NCBI GenBank assembly: GCA_022796315.1
Contig: JAAWIL010000103.1
Coordinates: forward strand, 1 to 7,191
Length of the DNA stretch: 7,191 bases
Direction: 5' to 3'
Source of the DNA: Oscillibacter sp.
GTDB taxonomy: Bacteria > Bacillota > Clostridia > Oscillospirales > Oscillospiraceae
Positions 4,429 to 7,191 of the stretch are shown here, in pieces (within the stretch, counting starts at the first letter, position 1; each line of letters begins with the position of its first letter). Made by a program: the position numbers and the translations under genes. A model generated the notes under the pieces. The model had not been told where the DNA came from. It saw only the letters and a program-made list of their open reading frames with translations, and made no database searches.

Positions 4429-7131
4429 TCAGCGGAGGACGGCGTCCAGTTCGGATTTCAGCAGGTCCAGGATGCTCTTCACGTCGGCGTCCGCCTCCTC
4501 GGCGGTGAGGCTGCGGTCGTCGGAGCGGAGCTCCAGGCTGAAGGCCACGCTCTTCTTGTCCTCGGGAATGCCCGTGCCGGTGTAGATGTCGAACAGCGTT
4601 ACCTTCTTCAGGAGACCCTGCGCGCCCCGGCGGATGCAGTCCTCCAGCGCGGCTACGGGGATCTCGCAGCCGCAGACCACGGAGATGTCCCGGGTGACGG
4701 CGGGGAAGCGGGGCAGAGGGCAGTACAGCGGCTTGCACCCGGCGCACTGGCACATGACGTCCAAATGGAGCTCTGCGGCGTAGAGCGCGCAGTCCACGCC
4801 GTAGTTCTCCGCCACGTGGGGATGGATCTGCCCCAGGACGCCCAGAGTCGTGCCGTCACGGCAGATTCTGGCGCAGCGGCCGGGGTGGTAGGAGGGATTC
4901 TCCGCCTCCGCCTCATACCGCACGCCGGTGATCCGGAGGCCCTCCAGAATGGACTCCACCGCGCCCTTCAGGGAGAAGAAGTCAAAGTCCTCTCCATAGG
5001 CCCCCAGAGACAGGACCTTGGGCTCGTCGGCCATGCCGGAGCCGTCATTTTTGGCAAAGTAGGTGCGGCCCAGCTCGTAGAGCCGGACAGACTTATTGCG
5101 GTAGTTGTAGTTCCGGGCCAGGATCTCCAGCATGGAGGGCAGGGTGGTGGTGCGCATGATGGAGGTGTCCTCCCCCAGGGGATTCAGGATCTTCATGGAG
5201 TTCCGGAGGGGGGAGTTCGCCGGCAGGTCGATCTTGTCGTAGTAGGCGGGGCTGATGAAGGAGTAGGTGATGATCTCACTGTACCCCGCCGCCCGGCAGA
5301 GGGCGCCCATGGTGTTCTCCGCCTGCTGGACGCGGTTCCAGCCCCGGCGCTCGTTGAGCCCGGAGGAGAGGGTGTTGGGGATGTTGTTGTAGCCGTGGAA
5401 CCGGGCCACCTCCTCGGCCAGGTCCGCCATGCCCTCCACGTCGGCCCGCCAGGAGGGAACCTTGATCATTCCCCGTTCCGCGGTGGTCTCAAAGCCCAGC
5501 CGCTGGAGAATGGTGTACATCACATTTTCCGAGACATCCGTGCCCAGCAGGGCGTTGATCTTCTCCGGCTCCACCTTCAGCAGGACGGGCTGGGGAACGT
5601 AGTTCAGAATGTCAATGACGCCGTCCACCACCTCTCCGGCTCCCAGCAGCTCCACCAGCTCGCAGGCCCGGTTCACCGCCGGCAGGGTGTTCAGGATGTC
5701 CAGCCCCTTCTCGAACTTGGCGGAGGCCTCCGTCCGCATCCCCAGGGCCAGGGCGGTCTTGCGGATGCAGCTCCCCTCGAAGTTGGCGGACTCGAAGACC
5801 ACGTCCACGGTGTCCTCCACGATCTCGCTGTTCAGTCCGCCCATGACGCCTGCCAGGCCCACGGCCCGGGTGTCGTCGGCGATGATCAGCATCTCGGGAT
5901 TCAGCTTCCGGACGTTGCCGTCCAGAGTGGTCAGCTCCTCGCCCTCCCGGGCCCGGCGGACCACGATCTTTCCGCCCTTCACATAGCGGTAGTCAAAGGC
6001 GTGCATGGGCTGGCCGTACTCCAGCATGACGTAGTTGGTGATGTCCACAATATTATTGATGGGCCGCACGCCGCTGGCCCGCAGCCGCTCCCGCATCCAC
6101 TTGGGGGAGGGGCCGATCTTCACGTTCCGCACCATCCGGGCGGTGTACCGGGGGCAGAGGTCCGAGTCCGGGGTCTCCACGTCCAGCAGCTCCGGAAGAT
6201 TGCCGTCCGCGCCGCCCTTCACCTCCGGCTGATGGAAGCGGCAGGGCTTATTGAAGGTGGCGAACACCTCCCGGGCCAGGCCGATGACGCTGAGGCAGTC
6301 GGGCCGGTTGGGGGTGATCTCGAACTCCACCACATGATCGTCCGCGCCGATGACAGGCTTGATGTCATCGCCGGGCTTCACGCCCTCCTCCTGGAGAACA
6401 AAGATGCCGTCGGGGATGCAGTGGGGGAACTCCTTCTGTTCCGCGTGGAGGTCCGCCAGGGTGCAGATCTGTTCCGTTTTCGTGTCCAGAGCCAAGGTGT
6501 CATGCTCGTGGATGTTGGCAAGTTTGGTCGTGATGGTGTGGCAGGTCCCGCCGCTGTCGCAGGTTACGGTGAACTGGCCATTCCCCAGAGTTTCCACCTT
6601 GGTGACAAAGGCCGCCTTCACGGACCCGAAAATCTTGTGGCCAGGGGTGACGCCTGCCGGGATGGAGGGCTTTTCCGGGTCAATGGGGTGGTAGTCGTTC
6701 AGCAGCGCGGCGGCGGTAATCACGCCGTAGGGGAAATCCCGTTCATCCAGCCCCAGCTCGCTGAGGCCGCACATCATGCCGTTGGACTCCACGCCCCGCA
6801 GCTTGCCCTTCTCGATCTTTTTGCCGCCGGGGAGGGTGGAGTTGTGCCGGGCCACGGGGACCAGGTCCCCCACATGGATGTTCCAGGCCCCGGTGACGAT
6901 CTGGACCGGCTGGTCCTCCCCGGTGTCCACCTGGCAGACCCACATGTGGTCGCTGTCCGGGTGGCGCTCCATCTCCATGATACGGCCCACAACAACGTTT
7001 GTAATCTCCGCCCCCAGGTCCTCGGTGACCTCCACCTTAGAGCCGGAGATGGTCATGGCCTCGGCGAAGTCCCGGTCGCTGACCGGGCCGATGTCCACAA
7101 ATTCTTGTAACCATTTACGGGATAGTTTCAT
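4429..7131 (-). CDS. pheT: Phenylalanine--tRNA ligase beta subunit, with an unusual insertion
   Basis: Beta chain of the cytosolic alpha2-beta2 phenylalanyl-tRNA synthetase; it binds tRNA-Phe and edits mischarged Tyr-tRNA, while the alpha chain holds the aminoacylation site. Domains in order: N-terminal and OB-type tRNA-binding region (about 1-135, resuming at DGIFVL 241-246), with HPDSDHMWVCQVDTG (57-71) and GVESNGMMCGLSELGL (113-128); B3/B4 editing region (about 300-480) with GVRPINNIVDITNYVM (354-369) and LAGVMGG (426-432); B5 domain (about 510-585) ending ARFHGYNNIP (576-585); catalytic-like core (about 600-790); and a C-terminal anticodon-binding FDX-ACB domain (about 805-900). The ATG has AGGAG (7139-7143) seven bases upstream. 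At 900 residues it is about 100 longer than typical bacterial PheT (about 800), owing to an extra segment at about 136-237. A gene ending 33 bases upstream suggests the usual pheS-pheT operon. Confidence 0.96.
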   Translation of the reverse strand: MKLSRKWLQEFVDIGPVSDRDFAEAMTISGSKVEVTEDLGAEITNVVVGRIMEMERHPDSDHMWVCQVDTGEDQPVQIVTGAWNIHVGDLVPVARHNSTLPGGKKIEKGKLRGVESNGMMCGLSELGLDERDFPYGVITAAALLNDYHPIDPEKPSIPAGVTPGHKIFGSVKAAFVTKVETLGNGQFTVTCDSGGTCHTITTKLANIHEHDTLALDTKTEQICTLADLHAEQKEFPHCIPDGIFVLQEEGVKPGDDIKPVIGADDHVVEFEITPNRPDCLSVIGLAREVFATFNKPCRFHQPEVKGGADGNLPELLDVETPDSDLCPRYTARMVRNVKIGPSPKWMRERLRASGVRPINNIVDITNYVMLEYGQPMHAFDYRYVKGGKIVVRRAREGEELTTLDGNVRKLNPEMLIIADDTRAVGLAGVMGGLNSEIVEDTVDVVFESANFEGSCIRKTALALGMRTEASAKFEKGLDILNTLPAVNRACELVELLGAGEVVDGVIDILNYVPQPVLLKVEPEKINALLGTDVSENVMYTILQRLGFETTAERGMIKVPSWRADVEGMADLAEEVARFHGYNNIPNTLSSGLNERRGWNRVQQAENTMGALCRAAGYSEIITYSFISPAYYDKIDLPANSPLRNSMKILNPLGEDTSIMRTTTLPSMLEILARNYNYRNKSVRLYELGRTYFAKNDGSGMADEPKVLSLGAYGEDFDFFSLKGAVESILEGLRITGVRYEAEAENPSYHPGRCARICRDGTTLGVLGQIHPHVAENYGVDCALYAAELHLDVMCQCAGCKPLYCPLPRFPAVTRDISVVCGCEIPVAALEDCIRRGAQGLLKKVTLFDIYTGTGIPEDKKSVAFSLELRSDDRSLTAEEADADVKSILDLLKSELDAVLR

Positions 7132-7164
7132 ATCGTAACTCCTCTTTCCTGTGAAAGTGAGCGG

Positions 7165-7191
7165 TCAGTCCCACTCGATTTCGCCGCCCTC
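7165..7191 (-). CDS. Last codons of the gene upstream of pheT (partial, possibly pheS)
   Basis: On the minus strand the frame GAG-GGC-GGC-GAA-ATC-GAG-TGG-GAC-TGA ends 33 bases before pheT and would give a C-terminus EGGEIEWD. Eight residues cannot identify a protein. pheS is proposed only because pheS normally precedes pheT in bacterial operons. Another minus-strand frame is also open here, so even the frame is not certain. Confidence 0.35.
   Translation of the reverse strand, partial: EGGEIEWD

Noticed and set aside
4120..7110. Very long plus-strand open frame (996 codons) opposite pheT
   Set aside because: It is the antisense shadow of pheT, whose domains are unmistakable. GC-rich codons leave few stops on the opposite strand; the translation is low-complexity (Gly/His/Val/Leu/Gln) and its start lies in the 97-bp repeats.

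Overview
The window looks like chromosome from a GC-rich Bacillota (Clostridia) organism, most plausibly a gut Oscillospiraceae-type bacterium. That placement is inferred from style, not from a marker gene: strong AGGAGG-type ribosome binding sites, sigma-A-like promoters with 17-base spacers, GC-rich codons inside AT-rich intergenic regulatory DNA, and the character of the proteins. No rRNA, tRNA, CRISPR array, intact transposase or phage gene is visible.

Layout, left to right. Bases 1-232 hold a palindromic, MITE-like element beyond the 3' end of a threonine ammonia-lyase gene (ilvA, minus strand, 233-1447). ilvA has its own near-consensus promoter with a 19-bp dyad just behind it. Upstream of ilvA is a small XRE-family regulator (minus, 1555-1791). 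It diverges from an unrecognised 54-residue gene (plus, 1893-2057). The roughly 100-bp AT-rich gap between them carries two similar 19-bp dyads, which are good operator candidates. Next is adenine deaminase (ade, plus, 2181-3905), with a good promoter and a 30-bp dyad at the predicted transcription start. Between ade and the convergent gene pheT lies about 520 bp without genes. It is dense with inverted repeats and three tandem copies of a 97-bp unit. pheT (phenylalanyl-tRNA synthetase beta subunit, minus, 4429-7131) fills the rest, and the last codons of an upstream gene (probably pheS, by operon convention) reach the right edge.

The three large genes are housekeeping or metabolic: threonine deamination, adenine salvage and tRNA charging. 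They do not form one pathway. The most interesting signals are (1) the xre / 54-residue-ORF divergent module with twin operators, (2) a roughly 100-residue insertion in PheT that makes it about 900 rather than about 800 residues, (3) the 97-bp tandem repeat and the related 19-nt motif that recurs in both orientations across the ade-pheT gap, and (4) dyads at the ade and ilvA promoters. No defence system, biosynthetic cluster or other multi-gene novel system is evident.
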